A model generated the notes under the pieces. The model had not been told where the DNA came from and did not search any database. It worked only from the letters and a program-made list of their open reading frames with translations. The position numbers and the translations under genes are program-made. From assembly GCF_000284375.1 (NCBI RefSeq), contig NC_017249.1, positions 3,636,001 through 3,700,000 of the forward strand: a stretch of 64,000 nt of DNA. Reading direction: 5' to 3'. This DNA is from Bradyrhizobium japonicum USDA 6. Its GTDB lineage: Bacteria; Pseudomonadota; Alphaproteobacteria; Rhizobiales; Xanthobacteraceae. Positions 13,202 to 23,239 of this stretch are shown piece by piece (the first letter of the stretch is position 1; every line of letters begins with the position of its first letter).

Positions 13202-14734
13202 TCAATGCCCCGCCATATGCCGGCCGACCACGGTCAGATCGGCTTCGCTGGTTCGTGCTTCATACACGAATTCGCCGTGGAACATCACCACCAGCCGATC
13301 GGAGAGTTCGAGCAATTCGTCAAGGTCCTCGCTGACGAGCAGCACGGCGGCGCCACGGTTGCGGGCGGCCATGATCTCGGCGTGGATCTGCGCCACCGCC
13401 GCGAAGTCGAGGCCGAAGCAGGGATTGGCCGCGATCAGGACCTCGACGTTGCCGCCAAGCTCGCGCGCCAGCACGGCGCGCTGGACGTTGCCGCCCGACA
13501 GCGCCGCGATCGGCGTGTCGGGCGTGCGGGTCTTGATCTTGTACTGCGCGATCTTCTTCTTCGCATCGTCCCGGAAGGCGCCGCGGTTGAGCCACCAGCC
13601 GCCGCTCGCGAAGGGCGCACGGTCGAATTCGCGGAAGGCGATGTTGTCGGCGACGCTCATGCCGCCGACGCAGGCGTTCCTGAGCGGCTCCTCGGGCAGG
13701 AGCGACATCTTGTGGCGGCGCATCTCCTCGCGGCTGGCGTGATAGGAATCGCCGGCGACGCGGACTTCCCCGCCCTCCGCCTCGCGTTGGCCGGCCAACA
13801 CCTCGACCAGCTGGCGCTGGCCATTGCCGGAGACGCCGGCAATGCCCACGATCTCGCCGGCGCGGACCGTGAGTGAGACGTCGTGCACGGCGATGGCGCC
13901 TGAGTCGTCGAGCGCGCAGACTTTTGCCAATTCCAGCCGGGCCTGGCCGGCTTCGCCGGTGCGCGGCGGCTGCACGGTCAGTTCTTCGGCGCCGATCATG
14001 GTTCGCGCCATCGCATCCGGTGTGAGTTCGGAAACCTTGCCGGCACCTGCGAGCTTGCCGCGGCGCAGGATCGTGACGTCGTCGGCGAAGGCCATGACCT
14101 CGCGGAATTTGTGCGTGATCATCAGGATGGTCAGCTCGTCCTTGACGACCATGTCGCGGAGCATGCCGAGCACTTCGTCGGCCTCTGCCGGCGTCAGCAC
14201 CGAGGTCGGCTCGTCCAGGATCAGGAAGCGGCGCCTCAGATAGAGCTGCTTGAGGATCTCGCATTTCTGCCGCTCCCCGGCGGAGATGTCGGAGACCTTG
14301 GCTGCGAGCGGCACCTTGAACGGCATCCGGGCCAGAAAAGCCTCGAGCTCCTTCATCTCCTTCGGCCAGTTCACCACGGCCGGCACATCGTCGCGGGCCA
14401 GCACGAGGTTTTCGGCGACCGTCATGGCCGGCACCAGGGTAAAATGCTGGTAGACCATGCCGAGGCCGAGCGCGTGGGCGTCCTTTGGATTTGCGATCGC
14501 CTGCTCGCGGCCGCCGACCAGGATGTCGCCTTCGGTTGCGTGGTAATAGCCCATGATGCATTTGACGAGCGTCGACTTGCCGGCGCCGTTCTCGCCGAGC
14601 AGCGCGTGGAACGAGCCCGGCCGCACCTTCAGCTCGACATTGTCGAGCGCGAGGAAGTCGCCGAAGCGCATGGTCATGGCGATGGCGTCGACGCCGAAGG
14701 CGCCTGCTGGCGGCGGCGTGTCGCCGATGATCAC
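13202..14734 (-). CDS. BMP-type ABC transporter ATP-binding protein (second system)
   Basis: The 510-aa double ABC protein has Walker [10 protein letters not shown], signature [11 protein letters not shown], Walker B FLILDEPT, and a degenerate second module ([28 protein letters not shown]). The start is the GTG whose GTGA overlaps the stop of the hydrolase gene by 4 bp; longer frames run into that upstream gene. Finding the ATPase gene after the hydrolase, not beside the permeases, is a rearrangement compared with the first transporter operon. Confidence 0.87.
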   Translation of the reverse strand: MIIGDTPPPAGAFGVDAIAMTMRFGDFLALDNVELKVRPGSFHALLGENGAGKSTLVKCIMGYYHATEGDILVGGREQAIANPKDAHALGLGMVYQHFTLVPAMTVAENLVLARDDVPAVVNWPKEMKELEAFLARMPFKVPLAAKVSDISAGERQKCEILKQLYLRRRFLILDEPTSVLTPAEADEVLGMLRDMVVKDELTILMITHKFREVMAFADDVTILRRGKLAGAGKVSELTPDAMARTMIGAEELTVQPPRTGEAGQARLELAKVCALDDSGAIAVHDVSLTVRAGEIVGIAGVSGNGQRQLVEVLAGQREAEGGEVRVAGDSYHASREEMRRHKMSLLPEEPLRNACVGGMSVADNIAFREFDRAPFASGGWWLNRGAFRDDAKKKIAQYKIKTRTPDTPIAALSGGNVQRAVLARELGGNVEVLIAANPCFGLDFAAVAQIHAEIMAARNRGAAVLLVSEDLDELLELSDRLVVMFHGEFVYEARTSEADLTVVGRHMAGH

Positions 14735-15414
14735 GAAATCGCTCCGATGAAGGCGTCCGACGTCGAGACCGCGCCGAACACGCCGCCCTGCATCTTGATC
14801 ATCTTCAGTGCATGGTCGTGATTGCTCTTGTCGGTCGCGCCGCAGCAATCGTGTAGCAGGACGCATTCGAAGCCGCGGTCGTTGGCCTCGCGCATCGTGG
14901 TGTGAACGCAGACGTCGGTCGTGATGCCCGTCAGCACGATGTTCTCGATGCCGCGCACGCGCAGGATCAGCTCCAGGTCGGTGGCGCAGAACGAGCCCTT
15001 GCCGGGCTTGTCGATGATGGGCTCGCCCGGCAGCGGGCTAAGCTCCTCGATGATGTCCCAGCCGGGCTCGCCGCGCACCAGGATGCGGCCGCAGGGACCG
15101 GGATCGCCGATGCCGGCGCCGATCTGGCGCGAGCGCCAGCGCTTGTTGGCGGGCAGGTCGGAGAGATCGGGGCGATGTCCCTCGCGGGTATGGATGATGT
15201 GAAAGCCTTGCGCGCGCATCGCCGCGAGCAGCTCCTTGATCGGCTCGATCGGCGCCCGCGTCAGCGAGAGGTCGTAGCCCATCTTGTCGACATAGCCGCC
15301 GATGCCGCAGAAATCGGTCTGCATGTCGATGATGATGAGCGCGGTGTTCTCCGGGCGGAGATCGCCGTTGTAGGGCCAGGCGTAGGGCTCGGACTTGATA
15401 TAGCGCTCGGGCAT
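14731..15414 (-). CDS. Isochorismatase-fold cysteine hydrolase (RutB/biuret hydrolase-like)
   Basis: The 227-aa protein has the cysteine hydrolase triad: Asp in [10 protein letters not shown], Lys in DKPGKGSF, and the nucleophile Cys in [15 protein letters not shown]. Relatives cleave ureidoacrylate, biuret, N-carbamoylsarcosine or related carbamoyl/amide bonds. The start at MPERYIKSE follows GAGAGC. Its place inside a nucleoside-type ABC operon beside a guanine deaminase suggests it acts on an imported purine or pyrimidine breakdown product. The exact substrate is not readable from the sequence. Confidence 0.82.
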   Translation of the reverse strand: MPERYIKSEPYAWPYNGDLRPENTALIIIDMQTDFCGIGGYVDKMGYDLSLTRAPIEPIKELLAAMRAQGFHIIHTREGHRPDLSDLPANKRWRSRQIGAGIGDPGPCGRILVRGEPGWDIIEELSPLPGEPIIDKPGKGSFCATDLELILRVRGIENIVLTGITTDVCVHTTMREANDRGFECVLLHDCCGATDKSNHDHALKMIKMQGGVFGAVSTSDAFIGAIS

Positions 15415-15425
15415 GATTTCGCTCT

Positions 15426-16352
15426 CTAGCGGGTGATCGACAATTCGGCCGGGGCTCCGGTCAGCGTGCGTTTTGGCGAGCAGGTGATGATCATGATCGC
15501 CAGCGTCAGGATGTAGGGCGCGGCGTTGAAGAGGTGATAGCCGGAGGTGACGCCGACCGATTGCAGTGCAGGGCCCAAGGCCGCGGCACCGCCGAAGGCG
15601 AGCGAGGCCCATAGGCAGAGCAGGGGATCCCAGCGCGCGAAGATCACGAGGGCCACGGCGGTGATGCCCTGGCCGGAGGACAGGCCCTCATTCCAGCTGC
15701 CGGGATAGAACAGCGACAGGAACGAGCCGCCGATGCCGGCGAGGAAGCCGCCGACCATGGTCGCGCGCAGGCGGATCAGCAGCACGGAATGGCCCATTGC
15801 GCGCGCGGCGTCAGAGCTCTCGCCGGCGGTGCGGATCAAGAGGCCCCAGCGCGTCGTGCGGAAGGCCCAATAGAGGATCGGCGCGAGCGCGACGCCGATC
15901 AGGAACAGGACGTTGACGCGTAGCGCGGCGCGGACTTGGGGGACGTCGCTCCACCAGCCAAAATCGATCGCGGGCAAGCGCGGAGCGGTGGGCTCGATCA
16001 GCGGCTTGCCGAGATAGAAGGCAAGGCCGGTGCCGAACAGCATCAGCGCGATGCCGACCGCGATATCGTTGACGCGCGGCAGCGAGCAGATACCGGCGTG
16101 CAATGCGCCCAGCAGTGCACCAGTGATGCCGGCGGCGAGCACGCCGAGCCAGGGCGAGCCCGTGAGGTAGGAGATGCCGTAGGCGCTCATCGCGCCCGTC
16201 ACCAGCGTGCCCTCGAGGCCGAGATTGATGCGGCCGGAGCGCTCGGTGATGCATTCGCCCAGGCTCACGAACAGGAACGGCGTGGAGACGCGGATGGCGC
16301 CGCCGAGCACGGCGAGGGGGACAGTCCAGAGTCCGATCGATCCGTCTGCCAT
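15426..16352 (-). CDS. BMP-type ABC transporter permease (second system, NupQ-like)
   Basis: The 308-aa BPD_transp_2 permease carries [17 protein letters not shown], the short-permease hallmark, and several hydrophobic helices. One base separates it from the upstream permease gene and 11 bases from the hydrolase gene downstream, so the operon is tightly packed. Confidence 0.87.
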   Translation of the reverse strand: MADGSIGLWTVPLAVLGGAIRVSTPFLFVSLGECITERSGRINLGLEGTLVTGAMSAYGISYLTGSPWLGVLAAGITGALLGALHAGICSLPRVNDIAVGIALMLFGTGLAFYLGKPLIEPTAPRLPAIDFGWWSDVPQVRAALRVNVLFLIGVALAPILYWAFRTTRWGLLIRTAGESSDAARAMGHSVLLIRLRATMVGGFLAGIGGSFLSLFYPGSWNEGLSSGQGITAVALVIFARWDPLLCLWASLAFGGAAALGPALQSVGVTSGYHLFNAAPYILTLAIMIITCSPKRTLTGAPAELSITR

Positions 16353-16353
16353 C

Positions 16354-17466
16354 TCAGGATTTTCCCTTCAAAAATCCAATGCGGCCGTAAAGCGCATCGC
16401 TGGCCAGCACGAAGACGAAGATGATGCCCTGAAGCACCAGAACGGATGCGTCGGGCAATCCGAGACGGCGCTGCAGCAGGCCGCCGCTGGCGCTGATGCC
16501 GCCGAGCAGGATCGCGACGGGAATGATCGCGAGCGGATTCTGCCGGGCGAGGAAGGCGACGAGAATGCCGGTGAAGCCGTAGCCCGCCGCAAGGTTGGCG
16601 TTGGTGCGTCCCTGCACAGCGGCGACCTCGACCATGCCGGCAAGGCCCGCGGCGCCGCCGGCGAGGAAGCAGACGGTCAGGATCAGCTTGCTGACGCCGA
16701 GGCCGACGATCTTTGCGGCGCGGATGTTGCCGCCGGCGACCCGCGCGGCGAAGCCGAACACGGTGTGATAGATCAGGACGTAGGCAGCGATCGCGGCGAT
16801 CAGGCCGAAGACGAGACCCCAATGCACGTCGGTGCCGGGAATGGTGCCGATCATGTTGGCGGCACCGATCTCGCGCGTCGACGGCTTGTTGAGGCTGGCG
16901 GGATCGCGCATCAGCCCCTCTACGAGATGATTGAGGATCGCGAGCGCGATGTAGACGAGCAGCAGGCTCGAGATGGTCTCGTTGACGCCGCGATATTGGC
17001 GCAGCGCGCCCGACAGCATGATCCACAGGCCGCCGCCGATCACGCCGCCGATGACCATGGCAATTTGGACGACGAGCGGCGGCATGCCCTGAAGCGCCAG
17101 CGCGGCGCTGGTCGCCGACAGCGCGCCGATCAGGAGCGCGCCTTCGCCGCCGATGATGACCATGCCGAGCTGTGCCGGCAGTGCGGTGCAGAGCGCGGTG
17201 AGGATCAGCGGCGCGGCACGCGTCAACGTGTTCTGCCAGGAGAACCAGGTGCCGAAAGCGCCGTAGTACATATAGAAATAGAGATCGAGCGGGTTCTTGC
17301 CGAACATCGCGACGAAGATGCCGAAGACCACGAGCGCGCCGGCCAGCGCCGCGCCCGGGATCAGGATGTATTCGATTGTCGCGCCGTGGCGCTGGACAAA
17401 GCCGGGACCGGCGGCCGGGGCAACTGTCCCGGCCGCTTCAGTGGAATCCGCGGCTTCCGTTGTCAC
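16354..17466 (-). CDS. BMP-type ABC transporter permease (second system, NupP-like)
   Basis: The 370-aa permease has an N-terminal tail rich in Ala, Thr and Glu, then a first helix (YILIPGAALAGALVVFGIFVAM) and the family segment ALPAQLGMVIIGGEGALLIG. Its start codon overlaps the stop of the binding-protein gene (ATGA). It pairs with the next permease to form the channel. Confidence 0.87.
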   Translation of the reverse strand: MTTEAADSTEAAGTVAPAAGPGFVQRHGATIEYILIPGAALAGALVVFGIFVAMFGKNPLDLYFYMYYGAFGTWFSWQNTLTRAAPLILTALCTALPAQLGMVIIGGEGALLIGALSATSAALALQGMPPLVVQIAMVIGGVIGGGLWIMLSGALRQYRGVNETISSLLLVYIALAILNHLVEGLMRDPASLNKPSTREIGAANMIGTIPGTDVHWGLVFGLIAAIAAYVLIYHTVFGFAARVAGGNIRAAKIVGLGVSKLILTVCFLAGGAAGLAGMVEVAAVQGRTNANLAAGYGFTGILVAFLARQNPLAIIPVAILLGGISASGGLLQRRLGLPDASVLVLQGIIFVFVLASDALYGRIGFLKGKS

Positions 17467-18575
17467 GAAGTCGCTCCGATCACGCCTTCGACCAGGTAGT
17501 CCATCTTCTCCAGCTCAGGATCCTTCTGGCCGCGATCGGTGCCGGCTGCGATCACTATCTTGCCCTTGTTGTCGACCAGCCCGCCCCTGAAGATGGCGTA
17601 GCCCTCCGCCGACAGGAATTTGGCCTTGACCTCGTCGGCGTGCTTTCGCGCCTCGGTGGAGACTGCCTCACCGTAGGGCGAGGTCTTGACGATCTCTTCC
17701 TTGAGTCCGCCACGATAGAAGTTCGGGATGCTTTCGCCGGCGGCGATCATCTTGACGAACTTCGGATAGAGCGCTTCCCAATTCCACTCGGCGCCCGTGA
17801 GATATGCCTTCGGCGCCAGCGGCGACTGGTTGGTGTGATAACCGCAGACGAAGGCGCCGCGGCGCGCCGCGTTCTCGACCATGGTCTTCGGACCGTCGAC
17901 GTGGCAGGTGAGCACGTCGACGCCCTGATCGATCAGGCTGTTGGTGGCTTCGGCCTCCTTGACCGGCATCGACCAATCGCCCGTGAAAATAACCTGGGTG
18001 GTGGCCTTGGGATTGGCGAGTCTGGCGCCGAGCGCGAAGGCGTTGATGTTGCGCAGCACCTGCGGGATCGGCTTGGCGGCAACGAAGCCGAGCTTGCCGC
18101 TCTTGGAGGTGTAGCCGGCGACGATGCCCGAGATGTACTGGGCCTCGTCGATATAGCCAAAATAGCTGCCGGCGTTCTTCGGATCCTTGTCGCTCCACAG
18201 GCCGCCGCAGTGCTCGAAGCGCAGCTTCGGGAACTTGGTGGCCATCTTGATCATGTGCGGGTTGTAGTAGCCGAACGAGGTCGGGAAGAGCAGGGTGGCG
18301 CCGTCGAGGTTGATCATGGACTCGATCGTCTTCTCGACCGCGTCGGTCTCCGGCACCTTCTCTTCCTCGACGACCTTCAGCCCCGGAATTTTCTTCAGTG
18401 CCGCCGCGCCCTGCGCATGCGCCTGGTTGTAGCCGTAGTCATCGCGCGAGCCGACATAGATGAAGCCGATGGTGGTATCGGCCGCGAAGGCGGGACGGAG
18501 GCCCGCTGCCGCACCGAGGGTCAGGGCCGCGCCGCCCTGCAACAAATGACGTCGTGAAATCTTGCCGAAATCCAT
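17463..18575 (-). CDS. BMP-family substrate-binding protein with twin-arginine signal (second system)
   Basis: The 370-aa protein opens with a TAT-type leader (ISRRHLLQGGAALTLG..LRPAFA) and then TTIGFIYVGSRDDYGYNQAH, a BMP/PnrA-type mature start. Export in folded form differs from the Sec leader of the first system. A GGGGAG lies 7 bases before the ATG. It heads a six-gene operon of binding protein, two permeases, cysteine hydrolase, ATPase and nucleoside deaminase. Confidence 0.88.
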   Translation of the reverse strand: MDFGKISRRHLLQGGAALTLGAAAGLRPAFAADTTIGFIYVGSRDDYGYNQAHAQGAAALKKIPGLKVVEEEKVPETDAVEKTIESMINLDGATLLFPTSFGYYNPHMIKMATKFPKLRFEHCGGLWSDKDPKNAGSYFGYIDEAQYISGIVAGYTSKSGKLGFVAAKPIPQVLRNINAFALGARLANPKATTQVIFTGDWSMPVKEAEATNSLIDQGVDVLTCHVDGPKTMVENAARRGAFVCGYHTNQSPLAPKAYLTGAEWNWEALYPKFVKMIAAGESIPNFYRGGLKEEIVKTSPYGEAVSTEARKHADEVKAKFLSAEGYAIFRGGLVDNKGKIVIAAGTDRGQKDPELEKMDYLVEGVIGATS

Positions 18576-18971
18576 TGCTCGCTCCCCTTGGCGGATGTCC
18601 CGCCTTAATCTCGCGGCCGCGCCGGTCTGGCGGAGCCTGGGGATAAGATGTCGCAAGCTTCGTGCCAGAGGCCATGGAGTGGTCAATGGACCTGAAGTCA
18701 TTGAAAAATATTGTGTTTATAAATTAGCAGAATCCTGCTGAGTAAATCGTCAGATTAATTTTTAAGCAAAATCTAGAACTTGTATGCAATGGAGTTGAGC
18801 AACTAGGCCAGCTCGTTTGTGTCCATGGCGGAGACGATCTGCCGGCAACATGCATTCGTGCTACCCACGCGCGGATCGGGACCGCGTTCGTGATTTTTTG
18901 CTGGCACCGAACTTGTATCGATTGCCGCCAGGACCGCCGCCGCGGTCCCAACAAATGGGAAGCTCGCCGAG
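18576..18971. promoter_or_regulatory. Divergent control region between second transporter operon and allC
   Basis: About 396 bases with a distinctly AT-rich core near 18700-18790, unlike the surrounding G+C-rich DNA. It contains a short inverted repeat AGCAG-AATC-CTGCT at 18726-18739 that could bind a dimeric regulator. No gene is seen. The promoters of the operon and of allC should be here. Confidence 0.5.
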
Positions 18972-20246
18972 ATGGTTGCTGGTAACGCCGTTCAGAATGC
19001 ATCGCTCGGCGAGGAGATCGTGCGACGGATCGACGAGCTCGCCGCGATCTCGGAAGACGGCGACAGGCTCACCCGCATCTACCTCACCAACGAGCTGCGC
19101 AGCGCCGCCGATCTCATCCTGGGCTGGATGCGCGAAGCCGGCATGAGCGCGCATCTCGATGCGATCGGGAATGTCTGCGGACGCTACGAAGGCGAGCAGC
19201 CGGGGGCGCCCTGCCTGATGCTCGGCTCGCACTACGACACGGTGCGCGATGCCGGTAAATGGGACGGGCCGCTGGGCGTGATCACGGCGATCGCCTGCGT
19301 CGCCGATCTCAAGCGCCGCGGCAAGCGCCTGCCGTTCGCGATCGAGGTGATCGGCTTTGCCGATGAAGAGGGGGTACGTTTCGCCTCGACGCTGCTCGGA
19401 AGTCGGGCGGTGGCGGGCACCTTCGACGAGAGCGTGCTGAACACGCGCGACCGCGACGGCGTGTCGATGCGCGATGCGCTCGTCGCGTTCGGCCTCGATC
19501 CCGATCACATCGGCGCGGCCGCGCGGGCCCGGCGCGAACTGCTCGCCTATCTCGAATTGCACATCGAGCAGGGCCCGGTGCTGGAAGCCCAGAACCTGCC
19601 CGTCGGGGTCGTCACTGCGATTGCGGGCGCGACACGGCTCGCTGCGCGGCTGACCGGCATGGCCGGTCATGCCGGCACCGTGCCGATGGCGCTGCGCCGT
19701 GATGCGCTCGCCGGCGCGGCCGAATGCATCGGCGCGATCGAGCAGTTTTGCCGCACCGACGCGGGCGGGCTGGTCGGCACCGTCGGCTATATCCAGGCGA
19801 GGCCAGGTGCGACCAATGTCATCCCGGGCGAAGTGTCGTTCACCATCGACATGCGGGCGCCGACCGACATGCATCGTAAACGCGCGGTCGCCGACGTCGT
19901 CCGGCAAATCGAGGCCATCGCCAAGCGCCGGAATTTGGCGCTTCAGCTAGACGTCACTCACGAGAACCGCACCGCGCCTTGCGCACCCTGGCTGAAGGAC
20001 CAGATTGCGCAGGCGATCGCTGCCGAAGGCGCGTCAGTGTTCGAGCTGCCGAGCGGGGCAGGGCACGACGGCATGGCGATGATCGATATCGCCGATGTCG
20101 GCATGATCTTCGTCCGCTGCCGCGGCGGCATCAGCCACCACCCGGACGAGCACGTCGAGCTCGCCGACGTCGACGCCGGCGCGCGCGTGCTGCTGCGGGT
20201 GATCGAGAATTTCAGGCCGCAGGAGGGCCGTGCCGGCGCGAACTGA
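18972..20246 (+). CDS. Allantoate amidohydrolase / N-carbamoyl amino acid amidohydrolase family (M20)
   Basis: The 424-aa zinc-dependent M20 amidase shows the metal-ligand motifs of AllC/HyuC: GSHYDTV near residue 85, FADEEGVRF near residue 130, HIEQGPVLE near residue 197, GAGHDGMAM and SHHPDEHV near the C-terminus. AllC takes ammonia and CO2 from allantoate to give ureidoglycine or ureidoglycolate. L-N-carbamoylase is the main alternative, but the puuE, uraDH and XDH neighbours favour allantoate. Confidence 0.87.
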   Translation: MVAGNAVQNASLGEEIVRRIDELAAISEDGDRLTRIYLTNELRSAADLILGWMREAGMSAHLDAIGNVCGRYEGEQPGAPCLMLGSHYDTVRDAGKWDGPLGVITAIACVADLKRRGKRLPFAIEVIGFADEEGVRFASTLLGSRAVAGTFDESVLNTRDRDGVSMRDALVAFGLDPDHIGAAARARRELLAYLELHIEQGPVLEAQNLPVGVVTAIAGATRLAARLTGMAGHAGTVPMALRRDALAGAAECIGAIEQFCRTDAGGLVGTVGYIQARPGATNVIPGEVSFTIDMRAPTDMHRKRAVADVVRQIEAIAKRRNLALQLDVTHENRTAPCAPWLKDQIAQAIAAEGASVFELPSGAGHDGMAMIDIADVGMIFVRCRGGISHHPDEHVELADVDAGARVLLRVIENFRPQEGRAGAN

Positions 20247-20304
20247 TAGCCTGAAGCCCGCAAGTCACCGGGTAGAGATACGAATCAGTCATGTTTAATC
20301 AGTC

Positions 20305-21741
20305 ATGTTTAAAATGGTGGCCGCCATCACGGGGTCACGAGACATCAGCCGATTGACGCATATGAACAGCGACATCTCTTTTCCATCACAGCGTGAGAAC
20401 CGGTTCTACCAGGGGATGGCTGCGACCTTCGTCGCTAACGCGCTTCAGGCGGTCAATTTTCTCGGTGATCGCTTCCTGAGACAATCGCATCATGCGTTGT
20501 CGGACATCGAGGATCTCTACCGGCATTCGATGGACAGTGCCTTTTCGGTGACCGAGGCCTTCCTCGTCACGGGAGCGCCGCACGCCTCCGCCTATTACCC
20601 GCGCGACTTCGCCTGGTTTTACCCCGACGTCCTCGACCCTGAAACCATCATGGATGCGCAGGACGCGGTCCGTCGGGCTCGCCTGCTTGAAAAGAGCGTT
20701 CGCCTCTTGCTGGAGGCGGTTCGCGCCGACGTGGTCACGACGACCATCGTTCCTGCGGGACGCGGGCGGTACCTCGGCGTGAATTATTTCTCGCGGCCCT
20801 CTGATACGCTGCTCGGCATTCTCGCCGGTCTCAAGCAGATGATAGGTGCCGACGAGAGAGCGTCTTCCTATCTGGCGATGTCGCAATGCGCACATGCCGG
20901 CCGCCTGCTGCTGGCCGAATATGGCGTCGACCTGAAGCGAGCGATCCTTCAGCTCGCGAGCGAGCTTGAGCCGTTCGACACTGACGGTACCAGGTATTTG
21001 CTGTGCGATGCCGGGGGGCCTCGCTCTGCGGCAACGGATACGCGGGCCGAGCGCAGGCGCTTCGTCACCAACGCCTGCGTCTACACGACGTTCGTGTGGG
21101 GCGTGCAGCTCGGGATCGTCGACGAGAACGAACTGAAGCGGCTGCTCGGTCGCGACCTTGCGCAGTACAAGCGAGATCTGCTCCGTTTGTTCGGCAAGGA
21201 CGGCTATATCAGGCATTCGCTTGACGGCCCGGCGGGCGCGCCGGTGTCCTTGGTGGCCCTGGATTTCGTCAGCGTGCATCGCGGTTTCTGGAACATGAAC
21301 GATGCCAGCGAGCGGGCGCTGTTTGCGGCTACGACGGATCTGATCATCGCCGAGCCGCGATTTCGCATCCCCAGTACGTTCCACTTCCTGGTGTCCGCGG
21401 ATAATCCACGGAACAAGATGATCCACAAGATCGCGGCGCCGGCCTATCAGGGGCGTTCGTCGTGGCCGACATTCAACGTCGAATTCGCGGATCGGATGCT
21501 GGACTTCGATGAAGCCTCAGGGAGCGATACCTATCGGGCTTGCGCGCAGGGGATATTGAAGGACATTCGGACCGCGACCGAGGTCCATGGCGGCTATCAG
21601 GAGCTGATCTCGGAGCAGGGCCTGAAGTATCGCACCTGGGCGTATAAAGGCGCCGTGGCGCACTCCTGGTTTCCGCGCTTCCTGTCCGTCTGGGGGAGGG
21701 CGTATGGAGCGCCACTCCTCCAATGGGATGACGGGCGCTAA
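20305..21741 (+). CDS. Conserved protein of unknown function, possibly six-hairpin glycosidase-like
   Basis: I do not recognise this 478-aa protein with certainty. It has no signal peptide or membrane helices. Segments such as ASAYYPRDFAWFYPDVLDP and ETFHGGYQELI-like text (TEVHGGYQELISEQGLKYRTW) resemble the aromatic-rich loops of (alpha/alpha)6 glycosidases such as amylo-1,6-glucosidase relatives. The start is one of several in-frame ATGs (20305, 20314 or 20362). A short direct repeat, TCATGTTTAA / TCATGTTTAA, spans the first of them. Its 3' end overlaps dctA by 4 bp on the opposite strand. Confidence 0.6.
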   Translation: MFKMVAAITGSRDISRLTHMNSDISFPSQRENRFYQGMAATFVANALQAVNFLGDRFLRQSHHALSDIEDLYRHSMDSAFSVTEAFLVTGAPHASAYYPRDFAWFYPDVLDPETIMDAQDAVRRARLLEKSVRLLLEAVRADVVTTTIVPAGRGRYLGVNYFSRPSDTLLGILAGLKQMIGADERASSYLAMSQCAHAGRLLLAEYGVDLKRAILQLASELEPFDTDGTRYLLCDAGGPRSAATDTRAERRRFVTNACVYTTFVWGVQLGIVDENELKRLLGRDLAQYKRDLLRLFGKDGYIRHSLDGPAGAPVSLVALDFVSVHRGFWNMNDASERALFAATTDLIIAEPRFRIPSTFHFLVSADNPRNKMIHKIAAPAYQGRSSWPTFNVEFADRMLDFDEASGSDTYRACAQGILKDIRTATEVHGGYQELISEQGLKYRTWAYKGAVAHSWFPRFLSVWGRAYGAPLLQWDDGR

Positions 21742-23057
21742 CCCGCGGTCACGTCGACCAGCTCGCCACCCTCCAGTACCTTGGCCGCCTTGGCGCGGTC
21801 GAGATCGCCTTCCCAGGCGGCGACCACGACAGTCGCCACGCAATTGCCGATGAGGTTGCCGAGGGCGCGGGCCATGCCGATGAACCAATCGACCGACAGC
21901 ACCAGCACGAGGCCGATGGCGGGAATACTCGGCACCGCGTTGAGCGTCGCTGCCAGGATCACGATCGCCGAACCCGGCACGCCGTGCGCGCCCTTCGACG
22001 TGATCAGCGAGACGCCGAGCACCAGCAGGAGGTCGCCGAAGGACAGCGGCGTGTTGGTCGCCTGCGCGATGAAGACGACGGCGAGCGTCAGGTAGATCGA
22101 GAAAGCGTCGAGGTTGAAGGAATAGCCGGTCGGGATGACGAGGCCGACCACGGAATCCTTCACGCCCATCCGCTCCAGTTTCTTCATGATCTGCGGCAGC
22201 ACGGCATCGGAGGACGCGGTCGCGAGCACGATGGTCAGCTCTTCGCGCAAGTAAGCGAGGAATTTGAGGATGTTGATTCCGGCGAGCGCCATCACGCCGC
22301 CGAGCACGCCCAGCACGAAGATGCCGACCGAGACGTAGAACAGCATCACCAGCGAGACGAGCTGCTTCAGTGAGCCGACGCCGTATTTGCCGACGGTATA
22401 GGCGACCGCGCCGAGCACGCCGAGCGGCGCGACCCGCACGATCAGCCCCATGACCCGAAACAGCACGGTGGAGGCCGCGTCGATGATCGACGTGACCAGC
22501 GCGCCCTTCTCGCCGCCGACGAGCGCAAGGCCGACACCGAAAAGGACCGCGAAGAACAGCACCTGGAGCACGTCGTTGCGCGACAGCGCATCGAACGAGG
22601 TGCTGGGGATCACGTTCATCAGGAACGCACCGATGCCGCCGCCGGACAGCTTGTGGGCGTTGTCGGCATAGGTGTTGAGCGCCTTGGCGTCGAGCGTCGA
22701 GGGATCGATGTTCATGCCGTGGCCGGGGCCGAAGAGATAGGCGAGCAGCAGGCCGACCACGAGCGCGACCGTCGTCATTACCTCGAAATAGACCAGCGCC
22801 TTGACGCCGACCCGGCCGACCTTCTTGAGGTCGCCGGCGCCGGCAATGCCGTGCACGACGACGCAGAACACGATCGGGGCCACGATCATCGAGATCAGCT
22901 TCAGGAAGGCATCGCTGAGGATCTTGAGCCCGATCGCGAAGTCCGGAACGCCCATCCCCAGGATGACGCCTAGCACCAGCGCGGCGAGGACCTGGACGAA
23001 CAGCGAGGTGTAGAGCGGCTTCGGCTCGGCGGTAGGTGCCGCGGTGATGGTCGACAT
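21738..23057 (-). CDS. dctA: C4-dicarboxylate:cation symporter DctA
   Basis: The 439-aa DAACS-family transporter has about eight to nine membrane segments, the opening YTSLFVQVLAALVLGVILG, the conserved SMIVAPIVFCVVVHGIAG and the serine-rich / NxxGT-type core (PTGYSFNLDAFSIYLTL, with NAVPSIPAIGLVLV). It imports succinate, fumarate and malate. A GGGGGAG precedes the ATG. DctA is essential for symbiotic nitrogen fixation in rhizobia, though several homologues often exist. Confidence 0.93.
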   Translation of the reverse strand: MSTITAAPTAEPKPLYTSLFVQVLAALVLGVILGMGVPDFAIGLKILSDAFLKLISMIVAPIVFCVVVHGIAGAGDLKKVGRVGVKALVYFEVMTTVALVVGLLLAYLFGPGHGMNIDPSTLDAKALNTYADNAHKLSGGGIGAFLMNVIPSTSFDALSRNDVLQVLFFAVLFGVGLALVGGEKGALVTSIIDAASTVLFRVMGLIVRVAPLGVLGAVAYTVGKYGVGSLKQLVSLVMLFYVSVGIFVLGVLGGVMALAGINILKFLAYLREELTIVLATASSDAVLPQIMKKLERMGVKDSVVGLVIPTGYSFNLDAFSIYLTLAVVFIAQATNTPLSFGDLLLVLGVSLITSKGAHGVPGSAIVILAATLNAVPSIPAIGLVLVLSVDWFIGMARALGNLIGNCVATVVVAAWEGDLDRAKAAKVLEGGELVDVTAG

Positions 23058-23239
23058 GGTGGGCTCCCCCGGTTTGACGCGTCTTGGACGTCAAAAAGGA
23101 GCAACAACCGTGCCAGATTGTCGCGGCTTGGTCCTGGAAGTCATCCAGGGCGCCGCATAATCGGAGATTCTTGCGTGCGCTCTTCCGTTTGCAAGTCGGC
23201 ATCGCAACAGCTATGTCCCGGCTTTCGCAAGAGCCTGAT

